From: Lachnospiraceae bacterium UBA7196
GTDB lineage: Bacteria > Bacillota > Clostridia > Lachnospirales > Lachnospiraceae
Assembly: GCA_002490835.1 (NCBI GenBank)
Contig: DKUU01000026.1
Coordinates: forward strand, 33,642-97,641
Direction: 5' to 3'
DNA length: 64,000 nucleotides
In this document: positions 15,528 to 23,232 of the stretch, one piece after another
Position numbering within the stretch: position 1 is the first letter of the stretch
How the letters are laid out: the number at the start of each line of letters is the position of its first letter
Notes under the pieces: model-generated
What the model saw: only the letters and a program-made list of their open reading frames with translations
Told to the model about the DNA's origin: nothing
The model's database searches: none
Made by a program: the position numbers and the translations under genes

Positions 15528-16892
15528 ATGAGATACGACGTGATCATTGTCGGCGCGGGACCGGGCGGCATCTACTCGGCATACGAGCTGACAAAGAATA
15601 AAACAGATCTGAAAATAGCGGTATTTGAGGCGGGTCATGCCTTGGAGAAGCGGCACTGTCCGATTGACGGCGACAAGGTGAAATCCTGCGTGGGCTGTCC
15701 GAGCTGCTCCATTATGAGCGGCTTCGGCGGCGCGGGCGCCTTTTCCGACGGGAAATATAATATCACCAACGACTTTGGCGGCACGCTCTACGAGTATGTG
15801 GGGAAGAAACAGGCGCTGGAGCTGATGCGCTATGTGGATGAGATCAATATGCGCTACGGCGGTGAAGGGACGAAACTTTATTCTACGGCGGGGACGCATT
15901 TTAAAAAGCTGTGTCTGCAGAATAAGTTAAATCTGCTGGATGCGTCGGTGCGTCATCTGGGGACTGATATCAATTATGTTGTGTTGGAAAATCTTTATGC
16001 GGAATTGAAGGATAAGGTTGACTTTTTCTTTGATACGCCGGTGCGGACGGTGGAGAAAACGGCGGACGGTTTTCGGGTGCTCACGGAAAAGGAAGCTTAT
16101 GAATGTGACAAGTGTGTCATATCCGTGGGGCGCAGCGGCAGCAAATGGATGGAGAAGGTGTGCGGCGAGCTGGATATCAAGACGAAATCGAACCGCGTGG
16201 ATATCGGTGTGCGGGTGGAGATCCCGGCAGTCATTTTCTCGCATCTGACGGATGAACTTTACGAGAGCAAGATCGTATACCGCACGGAAAAATTCGAGGA
16301 CAATGTGCGGACGTTCTGCATGAATCCGCACGGCATTGTAGTTACGGAGAATACCAACGGCATCGTGACTGTGAACGGACACAGTTATGAAGGGGCGGAG
16401 AAGCAGACAGCGAATACGAACTTTGCGCTGCTTGTGGCGAAGCACTTTTCAGAGCCTTTTAAGGACAGCAACGGCTACGGCGAGAGCATTGCCAGACTTT
16501 CCAATATGCTGGGCGGCGGCGTGATCGTGCAGCGTTTCGGCGATCTGGTGCGCGGCAGACGCAGCAACCAGAAGCGGATTTCAGAGGGTTTGATCGAGCC
16601 TACGCTTTCCGCTACGCCGGGTGATTTAAGCCTTGTGCTGCCCAAGCGTATTTTGGACGGCATTATCGAAATGATTTACGCGCTTGATAAGATCGCGCCC
16701 GGTACGGCAAATGACGATACGCTGCTTTACGGTGTGGAAGTGAAATTCTACAATATGGAAGTGGAGATCGATGAGAATCTGGAAACGAAGCACAAAGGAC
16801 TTTACATCATCGGGGACGGCAGCGGGGTGACGCATTCCCTGTCGCATGCTTCCGCAAGCGGGGTGTATGTGGCAAGAAAAATAATGGATTAA
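15528..16892 (+). CDS. FAD-dependent dehydrogenase (COG2509-like)
   Basis: 454 residues from ATG 15528, preceded by TTGGGGGAT; an upstream in-frame TTG at 15429 would add residues before the flavin-binding strand and is not supported. Rossmann FAD motif GAGPGGIYSAYEL is at residues about 8-20, followed by E39-type ribose binding (VFEAGHALEKR). A conserved cysteine cluster CPIDG...CVGCPSC is near residues 41-61. A C-terminal FAD motif GLYIIGDGSGVTHSLSHASASG follows. These are soluble oxidoreductases of unknown substrate, widespread in Clostridia. Followed at 83 bp by the ROK kinase. Confidence 0.8.
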   Translation: MRYDVIIVGAGPGGIYSAYELTKNKTDLKIAVFEAGHALEKRHCPIDGDKVKSCVGCPSCSIMSGFGGAGAFSDGKYNITNDFGGTLYEYVGKKQALELMRYVDEINMRYGGEGTKLYSTAGTHFKKLCLQNKLNLLDASVRHLGTDINYVVLENLYAELKDKVDFFFDTPVRTVEKTADGFRVLTEKEAYECDKCVISVGRSGSKWMEKVCGELDIKTKSNRVDIGVRVEIPAVIFSHLTDELYESKIVYRTEKFEDNVRTFCMNPHGIVVTENTNGIVTVNGHSYEGAEKQTANTNFALLVAKHFSEPFKDSNGYGESIARLSNMLGGGVIVQRFGDLVRGRRSNQKRISEGLIEPTLSATPGDLSLVLPKRILDGIIEMIYALDKIAPGTANDDTLLYGVEVKFYNMEVEIDENLETKHKGLYIIGDGSGVTHSLSHASASGVYVARKIMD

Positions 16893-16974
16893 CAGTGGAG
16901 AAGCGCGTTTTGCGATATGGCATGAGCGAGCAATGCTTGCTCCGGCTGAACGTCATAGATAAGGAGGTACAATT

Positions 16975-17847
16975 ATGATTTTAGGCGCTTTAGAAGCGGG
17001 CGGCACAAAGATGGTGTGCGCCATTGGCAATGAGAACGGAGAGATTACGGAGCAGATTTCGATTCCTACGGAAACGCCGGAGATCACGATCCCCAAGCTT
17101 TTGGATTTTTTTGCAGGGAAAAATATCAAGGCGCTTGGCATCGCGTGTTTCGGGCCGATTGACGTGGACAGAAATTCCGCGACTTATGGCTATATTACCA
17201 CCACGCCAAAACTTGCATGGCAAAATTATAATATTGCGGGTGCGTTTCGCGAGAGGCTGGGTGTGCCGGTGGGCTTTGATACCGACGTGAACGGTTCCGC
17301 ACTCGGAGAGTATACATGGGGGATTGCCAAGGGGCTGCATAGCTGTATTTATATTACCATCGGGACGGGCGTGGGCGTCGGCGCGATCGTGGACGGCAGG
17401 CTGCTGCACGGCATGATGCACCCGGAGGGCGGACACATTCTGCTGCAGAAACTTCCGCACGATGCCTATGAGGGTTTTTGCCCTTTCCATAAAAACTGCA
17501 TGGAAGGATTGACGGCAGGCCCCGCGATCGAGGGCAGATGGGGACAGAAAGCAATTGAACTCGCTGACAGAAAGGAAGTCTGGGAGATGGAAGCAGAGTA
17601 TATTGCGCAGGCTTTGGTTGATTATGTGATGCTCCTATCGCCCCAGCGTATTATTTTAGGCGGCGGTGTCATGCACCAGACGCAGCTTCTTCCCCTGATC
17701 CGCACGAAGTTTAAAGAGCAATTAAACGGCTATATTAAAACGAAGGAATTAGAGGATCTTGAGAGTTATATCGTGGTGCAGAGCCTTGATGACAAGCAGG
17801 GGATTATGGGGGCGCTGAAGCTGGGGCTGATGGAATTGGAGAAATAA
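16975..17847 (+). CDS. ROK-family fructokinase-type sugar kinase
   Basis: 290 residues. N-terminal phosphate loop GALEAGGTKMVCAIG, then GFDTDVNGSALGEYTWG with the catalytic Asp, and ITIGTGVGVGAIVDGRLLHG. The zinc site of ROK kinases is HPEGGH followed by CPFHKNCMEGLTAGPAIEGRWG. Gly-rich C-terminal ATP site: RIILGGGVMHQ. The HPEGGH/CPFH-x3-C-EGLTAGPAI pattern is that of bacterial fructokinases (ScrK/GmuE-like), so fructose or mannose phosphorylation is likely. AAGGAGGTACAATT precedes the ATG. Confidence 0.85.
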   Translation: MILGALEAGGTKMVCAIGNENGEITEQISIPTETPEITIPKLLDFFAGKNIKALGIACFGPIDVDRNSATYGYITTTPKLAWQNYNIAGAFRERLGVPVGFDTDVNGSALGEYTWGIAKGLHSCIYITIGTGVGVGAIVDGRLLHGMMHPEGGHILLQKLPHDAYEGFCPFHKNCMEGLTAGPAIEGRWGQKAIELADRKEVWEMEAEYIAQALVDYVMLLSPQRIILGGGVMHQTQLLPLIRTKFKEQLNGYIKTKELEDLESYIVVQSLDDKQGIMGALKLGLMELEK

Positions 17848-17974
17848 AAACGAAAGATGGTTGTTATTTGGAAGATATTTGAGTATACTATAGATAGGTT
17901 AAAACCTTGGGCTTAACAGCAGGTATATCTCGACCTTAAACAGAGACAGTTATGAGTGGGCATATTAAATAGGA

Positions 17975-18007
17975 AAACCTCACAACGATTGCAAGGTTGT
18001 GAGGTTT
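17975..18007. terminator. Bidirectional terminator between ROK kinase and SGNH esterase
   Basis: Perfect 12-bp stem (AAACCTCACAAC with GTTGTGAGGTTT) around a 9-nt loop. Read on the minus strand it is followed by TTTTCC, so it ends the esterase transcript; on the plus strand it can end the ROK transcript. Confidence 0.75.
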
Positions 18008-18024
18008 CACAATTTCCTGATAGT

Positions 18025-19146
18025 TTAAACGGAAAAATAACTCCGCAGATATTCGATCAGCACATCCGCGGCCCTGCGGTGGGAAAGCGCTCCCGGATGT
18101 TCGTGCGAGCCAACTGTCTCCCTCGTGGTGTTTGGAAGCTGCAGGAAAAGGAGATTGCGGTCGCCCGTTTCCTTTGTGTAGCGGTTCATGGCGTCCGTGA
18201 TGGCAGGGGTCAGGTTGTAGCCGAGCATGCCGTAGCACCAGACGATATGCGCCTGCGGGTTGTGTTTTCTCAGCATTTTTAAGAAGTTTACGACGGCGTC
18301 CTTGAAGCGGTTTAAGTCGTCCTCATGGTAGGTGCCGTCCGCATTCTTGCGCTGCTTAAAACTCTCGCCGGTAGCAGGATTAACGAAGGGCGGCTGCTCG
18401 AAGGCGGAGGCGTCGTTGGTGCCGAGATTGACGATCACGGCGTCCACCTTTCTTAAAGAAAAGTCATAGGGTTCAAAGGCGCCCAGAGCCTTATTTTTTT
18501 CGCCATGACAGAGGCCGCAGAGCTTTTCGTAGCGGGAAGGAATGTTGGAATCGGGATTGTTGTCCCATGCCGAAAGCACGCCCCATCCGCCCTGCGAGAT
18601 CATAAAGGTATCCGCGTCGAGCGCTTCGGCCGTCATCTTCGCGTAGTTGCGGCTGTAGCTCATGTACATAGGGATCCAGTCCCAGTCCTCTTTTGCGCCG
18701 TAAGTACCTTCTCCGGAAGTGATGCTGTCGCCGACAAATTCCAGTGTAAGCTTCTTTTCGGGGACGGGAGAAAAGCTGCCGTCCGCCTGAAAGCCGTGGA
18801 CGATGAGGCAACAGTTTTCGTCATCCGACATGGCCTGAAGCTCTCTGTAGATACGCACATTTTTGACCGGTTCCACGCTCATTCCGCGAAAGAGACAAAC
18901 AGGATATGCACCGGGCATGAGCATCTGGCGGCTCATCAGTTCGCCGTTGATTTCACAAGCGATCCACATCTCATGGACAGTGTAGTTGACTTCCAGATCC
19001 ACCCAAAGTTCCGAGCCGGATACATTTACTTCCACGCCGCTGCCGTTGAAAAAGAGGGGCAGCGGAGAAGCTTTCGGGATCGTGCGCCCGTGTACTTTGT
19101 AGTGGGGGAGTTCTGCGATGGGGTATTTCTTTAGACTGGGATTCAT
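18025..19146 (-). CDS. SGNH/GDSL esterase, CE2-like
   Basis: 373 residues, no signal peptide. The N-terminal beta domain (about 1-125) resembles the jelly roll of CE2 acetyl esterases. The SGNH domain follows: block I GDSITSGEG with nucleophile Ser (about residue 142), block II Gly in ISQGGWG, block III GTND, block V around SHEHPGALSHRRAADVL, where the usual Asp before HP is Glu. It probably removes acetyl groups from plant polysaccharides or oligosaccharides in the cytosol. AAAGGCAGGTACCACC precedes the ATG. Confidence 0.8.
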   Translation of the reverse strand: MNPSLKKYPIAELPHYKVHGRTIPKASPLPLFFNGSGVEVNVSGSELWVDLEVNYTVHEMWIACEINGELMSRQMLMPGAYPVCLFRGMSVEPVKNVRIYRELQAMSDDENCCLIVHGFQADGSFSPVPEKKLTLEFVGDSITSGEGTYGAKEDWDWIPMYMSYSRNYAKMTAEALDADTFMISQGGWGVLSAWDNNPDSNIPSRYEKLCGLCHGEKNKALGAFEPYDFSLRKVDAVIVNLGTNDASAFEQPPFVNPATGESFKQRKNADGTYHEDDLNRFKDAVVNFLKMLRKHNPQAHIVWCYGMLGYNLTPAITDAMNRYTKETGDRNLLFLQLPNTTRETVGSHEHPGALSHRRAADVLIEYLRSYFSV

Positions 19147-19321
19147 GGTGGTACCTGCCTTTCTGTATTTAATTAGGTTGATTCATATATTTTCCGTGTT
19201 GTAAAATTTTGATGTTCAAGCGATTCGTCCTTTTTATCGTAGCAGGAATTTGGGCAGAAAGCAAACTTTATTCAATGTTTTTGGCAATTTGAATTTTATT
19301 AATAGAAAATAGAAAAATCTC

Positions 19322-19350
19322 TTGACCTTGACGGAACGTCATAGTATACA
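19322..19350 (+). promoter_or_regulatory. MerR-type promoter with operator dyad
   Basis: TTGACC (19322) and a -10 near TATACA (19345-19350), with the palindrome TGACG-GAA-CGTCA (19329-19341) between them. A dyad between -35 and -10 is the typical place where MerR proteins bind and unwind their own promoter, so the next gene is probably autoregulated. Confidence 0.6.
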
Positions 19351-19396
19351 GTGGTTTTATCAGGGACAGGAAAACCAAAAAGGAATCGAGGAAAAC

Positions 19397-20248
19397 ATGA
19401 GAACGGTAAAGGAATTATCAACCATCACAGGTATCAGCGTGCGCGCGCTTCATTACTACGACGAGATTGGGCTGCTTACACCGACGGCGAAAAGTGAAGC
19501 GGGATACCGGCTTTATGACGATAAGGCTTTGGAGATATTGCGGCAGATTTTATTCTTCCGTGAGTTTGATATTCCTTTGGGAAAGATCAAGTCTATTTTG
19601 GAGAATCCTGCTCTTGACCAGAAACAGATTTTACAGATGCAAAGAGAGATGCTGGTGGCGCAGAAGGCCAGAACAGAGCGGCTGATTGCCGGCATCGACA
19701 AGATTCTGAAAGGAGAAGATACAATGGATTTTGCAATTTTTAACAGAACGGAAGTAGAAGAAATGTTTGACGCAATGTTTACACAGATGCCCGAACAGAT
19801 CAGGCAGATTGCCATCGATGAATTTGGTGGTGCCGATGCGTGGCGGGCGCATTATATTGAGGCATTGTCGTCAGAGCAGATGCAGAAGTCATTTGCAAAA
19901 GTCGTCGAGTGGTATGGCGGAAAGGAAGCGTATCAGGATGCGGCAAAGCGTCCTGTGAGTAAGCAGGTCGTTGAAAGCTACAACAAGAGACTGGATGCCA
20001 TTCTGCAAAAACTGGCGGCAAAAAAGGGATGCCCTGTGGATTCTTTCGAGGTGAAGGAGATTGTGGGTGAATACGGTTTCGTTACCAAACAGGCTTCCGG
20101 CATGAAGGATGAGAAAGAATTTATGCTGGTTTATGCGGAGTATTTCCGTAAGGATCCCATGCGGTCCGAGCTGGACAAAAAGTACGGCACGGGAAGCGCA
20201 GTGTTTTTTGCCGCCGCAATAGAGACCTTTTACGGAAAAACGGAGTAA
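19397..20248 (+). CDS. MerR-family regulator with TipAS-like domain
   Basis: 283 residues from ATG 19397 (GAGGAAAAC before it); an in-frame TTG at 19322 lies inside the promoter and is rejected. Residues 1-70 are the MerR winged helix (TVKELSTITGISVRALHYYDEIGLL). A coiled-coil dimer helix follows (to about 110). Residues about 115-283 form a TipAS-type all-helical ligand domain (EVEEMFDAMF...WYGGKEAYQDAAKR...MLVYAEYFRKDPM). Such proteins bind drugs or metabolites and activate multidrug pumps. The neighbouring convergent MFS pump is a plausible partner. The stop is followed in 9 bp by a structured repeat. Confidence 0.85.
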   Translation: MRTVKELSTITGISVRALHYYDEIGLLTPTAKSEAGYRLYDDKALEILRQILFFREFDIPLGKIKSILENPALDQKQILQMQREMLVAQKARTERLIAGIDKILKGEDTMDFAIFNRTEVEEMFDAMFTQMPEQIRQIAIDEFGGADAWRAHYIEALSSEQMQKSFAKVVEWYGGKEAYQDAAKRPVSKQVVESYNKRLDAILQKLAAKKGCPVDSFEVKEIVGEYGFVTKQASGMKDEKEFMLVYAEYFRKDPMRSELDKKYGTGSAVFFAAAIETFYGKTE

Positions 20249-20256
20249 GGAAGTAA

Positions 20257-20352
20257 GGAGAATGCCGTATTTCAGGCATTCTCTTGCATGAAACTTAGTG
20301 CTTCTTGGCGTCCCGTCCAATGGCGGGACGTCTTTTAGAAGCACTTTTCATG
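20257..20352 (+). repeat. Structured element A (96 bp, nested hairpins)
   Basis: First hairpin 20258-20283 (GAGAATGCC, loop GTATTTCA, GGCATTCTC). Second, longer hairpin: CATGAAA (20287-20293) pairs with TTTCATG (20346-20352), AGTGCTTCT (20297-20305) with AGAAGCACT (20337-20345), and CGTCCCG (20309-20315) with CGGGACG (20324-20330). The same layout recurs at 33125-33222 with compensating changes. It fills exactly the gap between the MerR gene and the stop of the MFS gene. Could be a mobile palindromic repeat, an RNA, or a terminator. Confidence 0.75.
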
Positions 20353-21456
20353 TTACCATCGTGAAAAGAAAACCCCCGCCAGCGGCGACAGCGCCACCAT
20401 AATAATCGAAAAGGTAAAGGATTCGATCGAAATGAGCGTCGCCCTTTGCTCGGACGGAAACATATCCTGCAAGATCGTGTTCGTCCTGACTTGCAGGGTG
20501 TCGTCAGCAAAGGCTGCAATAAAACCGCCGAGCGTCATCAGCAGACAGATGCCCGAATGTTCGAAAAACACGCCCAGACACACCAGCGCCGCCGTCATGG
20601 CAAAGATAGTTCTGTACCTTGTTTTCCATTTCAGCACGACCTTCGCGCCGAGGATGCCTCCCATTTCCATGAAAAACAGGGCGGCGCCCAGCGCCCAGTT
20701 CGGCATTCCTGCCGCGGGCAGTTTGGCCTGTAGGAAAAACAACAGCAGGATGTCTAACGCTCCGACAAAAGAATTGCAAAACATTAGGGCGGTCGCTCTT
20801 TTCTCCTTTTTCAGGAAGGACAGGCTTGACAGAAAGCACTGTACTAATTCTGATTTGACCGATTCAGTCAATTGGGCCGTATCACTGCCTTCCCCATCGT
20901 ACACCCGCGCCTCATATAGGGAGAGGACGATCATGATCTGCAGGATGCACATCACAACATCCGTGCTGTAGGCCGCCCTGTGTCCAATGAAAAGCGCAAA
21001 GCCCGCGCACAGGGTCGAAAAGCCGCTGCACAGGCGATACAGGATCAATTGATTGGAAGCATACTTCTCAAAATAGCTTTCTTCTTTCGCCAGCTTTAGG
21101 GAATCATAGGCAAGCGCATCCCCTGAGCCGGAAGCGAAATTGTAGCTTGCGGCGTGGAAGGCTATGGAAATGCAGACCATGGCAAGATTGCAGGAAAGGA
21201 TCATCACGATATTTCCCACGGTGCGCATGATACTGCTTACAAGCAGCATTTTCTTCCGGCCGAACTGATCGGCGAAAACGCCGGACGGAATTTCAAGCAA
21301 AATGCTTGTGATATGAAAGACGGTTTCCGCAAGACCGATCTCGGCAAGGCTGTAGCCTCTGGCCGCAAGGATCGCGACCCACGCTCCGGTCAGTGACAAA
21401 TTTCCCGTCACGGAAGACAGGTATAACTTTCTTATCTGATTTTTAATTTTTTGCAT
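20353..21456 (-). CDS. MFS efflux transporter, possibly shortened at its C-terminus
   Basis: 367 residues with about 11 membrane helices. MFS motif A is GVFADQFGRKKML (residues about 58-71). N-terminal drug-proton antiporter features are present; the middle loop (VYDGEGSDTAQLTESV) is cytosolic. The protein ends SPLAGVFFSRW inside what should be helix 11-12, some 30 residues earlier than usual, and the stop codon directly abuts structured element A, so the gene may have lost its end to that insertion. Upstream lies a leader peptide and a hairpin covering its ribosome binding site (CTAAGGAGG), as seen in drug-induced resistance genes. Confidence 0.75.
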   Translation of the reverse strand: MQKIKNQIRKLYLSSVTGNLSLTGAWVAILAARGYSLAEIGLAETVFHITSILLEIPSGVFADQFGRKKMLLVSSIMRTVGNIVMILSCNLAMVCISIAFHAASYNFASGSGDALAYDSLKLAKEESYFEKYASNQLILYRLCSGFSTLCAGFALFIGHRAAYSTDVVMCILQIMIVLSLYEARVYDGEGSDTAQLTESVKSELVQCFLSSLSFLKKEKRATALMFCNSFVGALDILLLFFLQAKLPAAGMPNWALGAALFFMEMGGILGAKVVLKWKTRYRTIFAMTAALVCLGVFFEHSGICLLMTLGGFIAAFADDTLQVRTNTILQDMFPSEQRATLISIESFTFSIIMVALSPLAGVFFSRW

Positions 21457-21464
21457 AAAAAAAC

Positions 21465-21498
21465 CTCCTTAGCTTTTTGACAGTCAAAAGTTAAGGAG
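21465..21498 (-). promoter_or_regulatory. Hairpin hiding the MFS ribosome binding site
   Basis: On the minus strand CTCCTTA and CTTTTGAC pair with TCAAAAAG and TAAGGAG across a two-base loop. The 3' arm contains the Shine-Dalgarno (AAGGAGG) that lies seven bases before the MFS ATG. When folded, translation would be blocked. With the upstream leader peptide it forms a translational (or transcriptional) attenuator. Confidence 0.75.
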
Positions 21499-21522
21499 AT
21501 AATGTCCCGAAAAAAGGGCGCA

Positions 21523-21588
21523 CTATCCCCGTAAGGGGGATGAGATGCTTCCTTTTTGCAGTTGCAGATTAATGTTTTTCCAGATCAT
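21523..21588 (-). CDS. Putative 21-residue leader peptide of the MFS gene
   Basis: ATG to TAG, 21 codons, reading MIWKNINLQLQKGSISSPLRG. The last codons cover a 6-bp hairpin (ATCCCC with GGGGAT). It lies 66 bp upstream of the MFS start, in the position of leader peptides that stall ribosomes under antibiotics and open a downstream hairpin. No strong ribosome binding site precedes it, and the promoter is not settled, so coding is likely but not certain. Confidence 0.5.
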   Translation of the reverse strand: MIWKNINLQLQKGSISSPLRG

Positions 21589-21662
21589 AATTACCAATAT
21601 AAGGTCATCAGACTTATTTTCAATCTTCTGCCTTGGGTCAAATTTTTATGCTGATACCTATT

Positions 21663-21758
21663 CTACAGAACAGCCGCCCATATGTCAAGGAAAGCCTGCG
21701 GCGAATTGCCGGCAGTCCGGCGGCAAACTGTTTTGTCGGACTGTCGGATGCGGATATG
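21663..21758 (+). repeat. Direct repeat flanking the restriction-modification unit, left copy
   Basis: 96 bp beginning CTACAG and containing CCGCCCATATGTCAAGGAAA and ACTGTTTTGTCGGACTGTCG. The right copy at 24453-24520 matches it except for two gaps of about 23 and 5 bp. The repeats bracket exactly the methyltransferase, the endonuclease and their promoter. Confidence 0.8.
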
Positions 21759-21807
21759 CAAACCAAATGTACGTAGTTAAAAAAATATGACGTAATATTA
21801 AATTTGT

Positions 21808-21836
21808 TTGACAAACAAGAACATATGTTCTAAAAT
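21808..21836 (+). promoter_or_regulatory. Restriction-modification promoter with LexA-like box
   Basis: TTGACA, a 17-bp spacer and TAAAAT. The spacer contains the perfect palindrome GAACATATGTTC (21819-21830), which matches the core of the Gram-positive SOS (LexA) box GAAC-N4-GTTC. A repressor bound here would block the promoter. Confidence 0.75.
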
Positions 21837-21902
21837 AAAAGAGCATAAAGACCTGGACAATTATGGAAACAAATGATAAAATAAACTAGGGAGGAAAAGA
21901 CA

Positions 21903-23222
21903 ATGGCATATGCAATAGATTTATTTTGTGGTGCCGGCGGTATGAGCGAAGGCATTATTCAAGCAGGATTTCATATTCTTTTCTCTAGTGATATTAATTC
22001 TGATGTGCAGAGAACATATATGAACAGGCATGAACAGTTAGGATTGCGTCAGGGCGTAAATACGCATTTTCATAGAGGAGATATCCGGGATTTAAATGGC
22101 GATATCATTAGAGAGTCAATTCGCAATTTAGAAATGTTCAGAGATCAGGACAATCCTGAGATTGATGCAATTTTTGGCGGACCGCCTTGTCAAGGATTCA
22201 GCAGAGCGGGAAGAAGAAATCCAAATGATCCCAGAAATATGTTGTTTCGCGAATATTTGAGAGTGATCAGTGAAGTTCGCCCCAAATATGTGGTATTAGA
22301 GAATGTAACAGGTTTTATCGATACTAAATTTTACGGATTTGTCGGTGTGACTGAGCATCTATATGAAGACGGTGAGTCGGCACCTGATATCTTGTGTAAC
22401 GAGTTTCGTTTGATCGGATATCAAACGCTGGAACCTAAAATTTTAAATGCGGCTCATTATGGTGTGCCGCAGCGAAGAAATAGAATCATATTTATGGCTT
22501 ATAGAAACGATGTGCCAGCACCAGCTTATCCCAAAGCAACACATAATGATGAGACAGCTTTGACGATCACGGACGCGATCAGTGATTTGATTCGCGATGA
22601 AAATGAACGTAATCAGGTTCATGCGAATCATACGGATTATCAAGAGATTTCAAGGGAAGGGCGCACTCCAGATATTCATGGTAATCCCATTCATAGTGGC
22701 GGCATGATACATAATAATGAGATATCGACACATCAGCAGATTATTTCCGAAAGATTTTCATTGTTCAGAGAAGGGGAAGATGGCGCAGGATTAAGGAATC
22801 GCGTGATGTCAGAGGGAATTGACATTGCCGATGCTCCGGCGCTCATTGCTCACTGCGTAGAGCAAATGGGAATTGGGGAAGAAGAGGTGGTTGCGTTATT
22901 CGGAGCTGGAAATGTAAGTGAAGAAAATGCCGATATTTTACTAACAAAGAAAAATATTAGAACAAGATTAGATAGAAACAGACCATCAGCGACTGTCATG
23001 ACGATTGCGGACGATTATATCTCTCCGTTCGAGCCGAGAACTTTTACGGTTAGGGAGTTGGCGCGAATACAGTCGTTTGACGACAGTTTTGAGTTTTTAG
23101 GGAAGAGGACGACCGGTGGCCTGAGAAGGCGCGTAGAAGTGCCTCAATATTCACAAGTCGGCAATGCGGTGCCGCCGCTGTTAGCCAAAGCGGTTGCGGC
23201 TGAAATCATGAGAGTGTTATGA
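21903..23222 (+). CDS. DNA (cytosine-5) methyltransferase of a type II system
   Basis: 439 residues. C5-methyltransferase motifs in order: I DLFCGAGGMSEG (6-17), IV GGPPCQGFS with catalytic C96, VI ENV, VIII QRRNRIIF, and IX/X with RELARIQSFDDSFEF and QVGNAVPPLLAKAVA. It modifies cytosine in a short DNA sequence to protect it from the endonuclease encoded 10 bp downstream. The partner family (MvaI/BcnI) suggests a CC(W/S)GG-like target, but the recognition region was not decoded. GGGAGGAAAAGACA precedes the ATG. The unit is flanked by direct repeats, a sign of transfer. Confidence 0.9.
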   Translation: MAYAIDLFCGAGGMSEGIIQAGFHILFSSDINSDVQRTYMNRHEQLGLRQGVNTHFHRGDIRDLNGDIIRESIRNLEMFRDQDNPEIDAIFGGPPCQGFSRAGRRNPNDPRNMLFREYLRVISEVRPKYVVLENVTGFIDTKFYGFVGVTEHLYEDGESAPDILCNEFRLIGYQTLEPKILNAAHYGVPQRRNRIIFMAYRNDVPAPAYPKATHNDETALTITDAISDLIRDENERNQVHANHTDYQEISREGRTPDIHGNPIHSGGMIHNNEISTHQQIISERFSLFREGEDGAGLRNRVMSEGIDIADAPALIAHCVEQMGIGEEEVVALFGAGNVSEENADILLTKKNIRTRLDRNRPSATVMTIADDYISPFEPRTFTVRELARIQSFDDSFEFLGKRTTGGLRRRVEVPQYSQVGNAVPPLLAKAVAAEIMRVL

Positions 23223-23232
23223 TGAGGTAATT

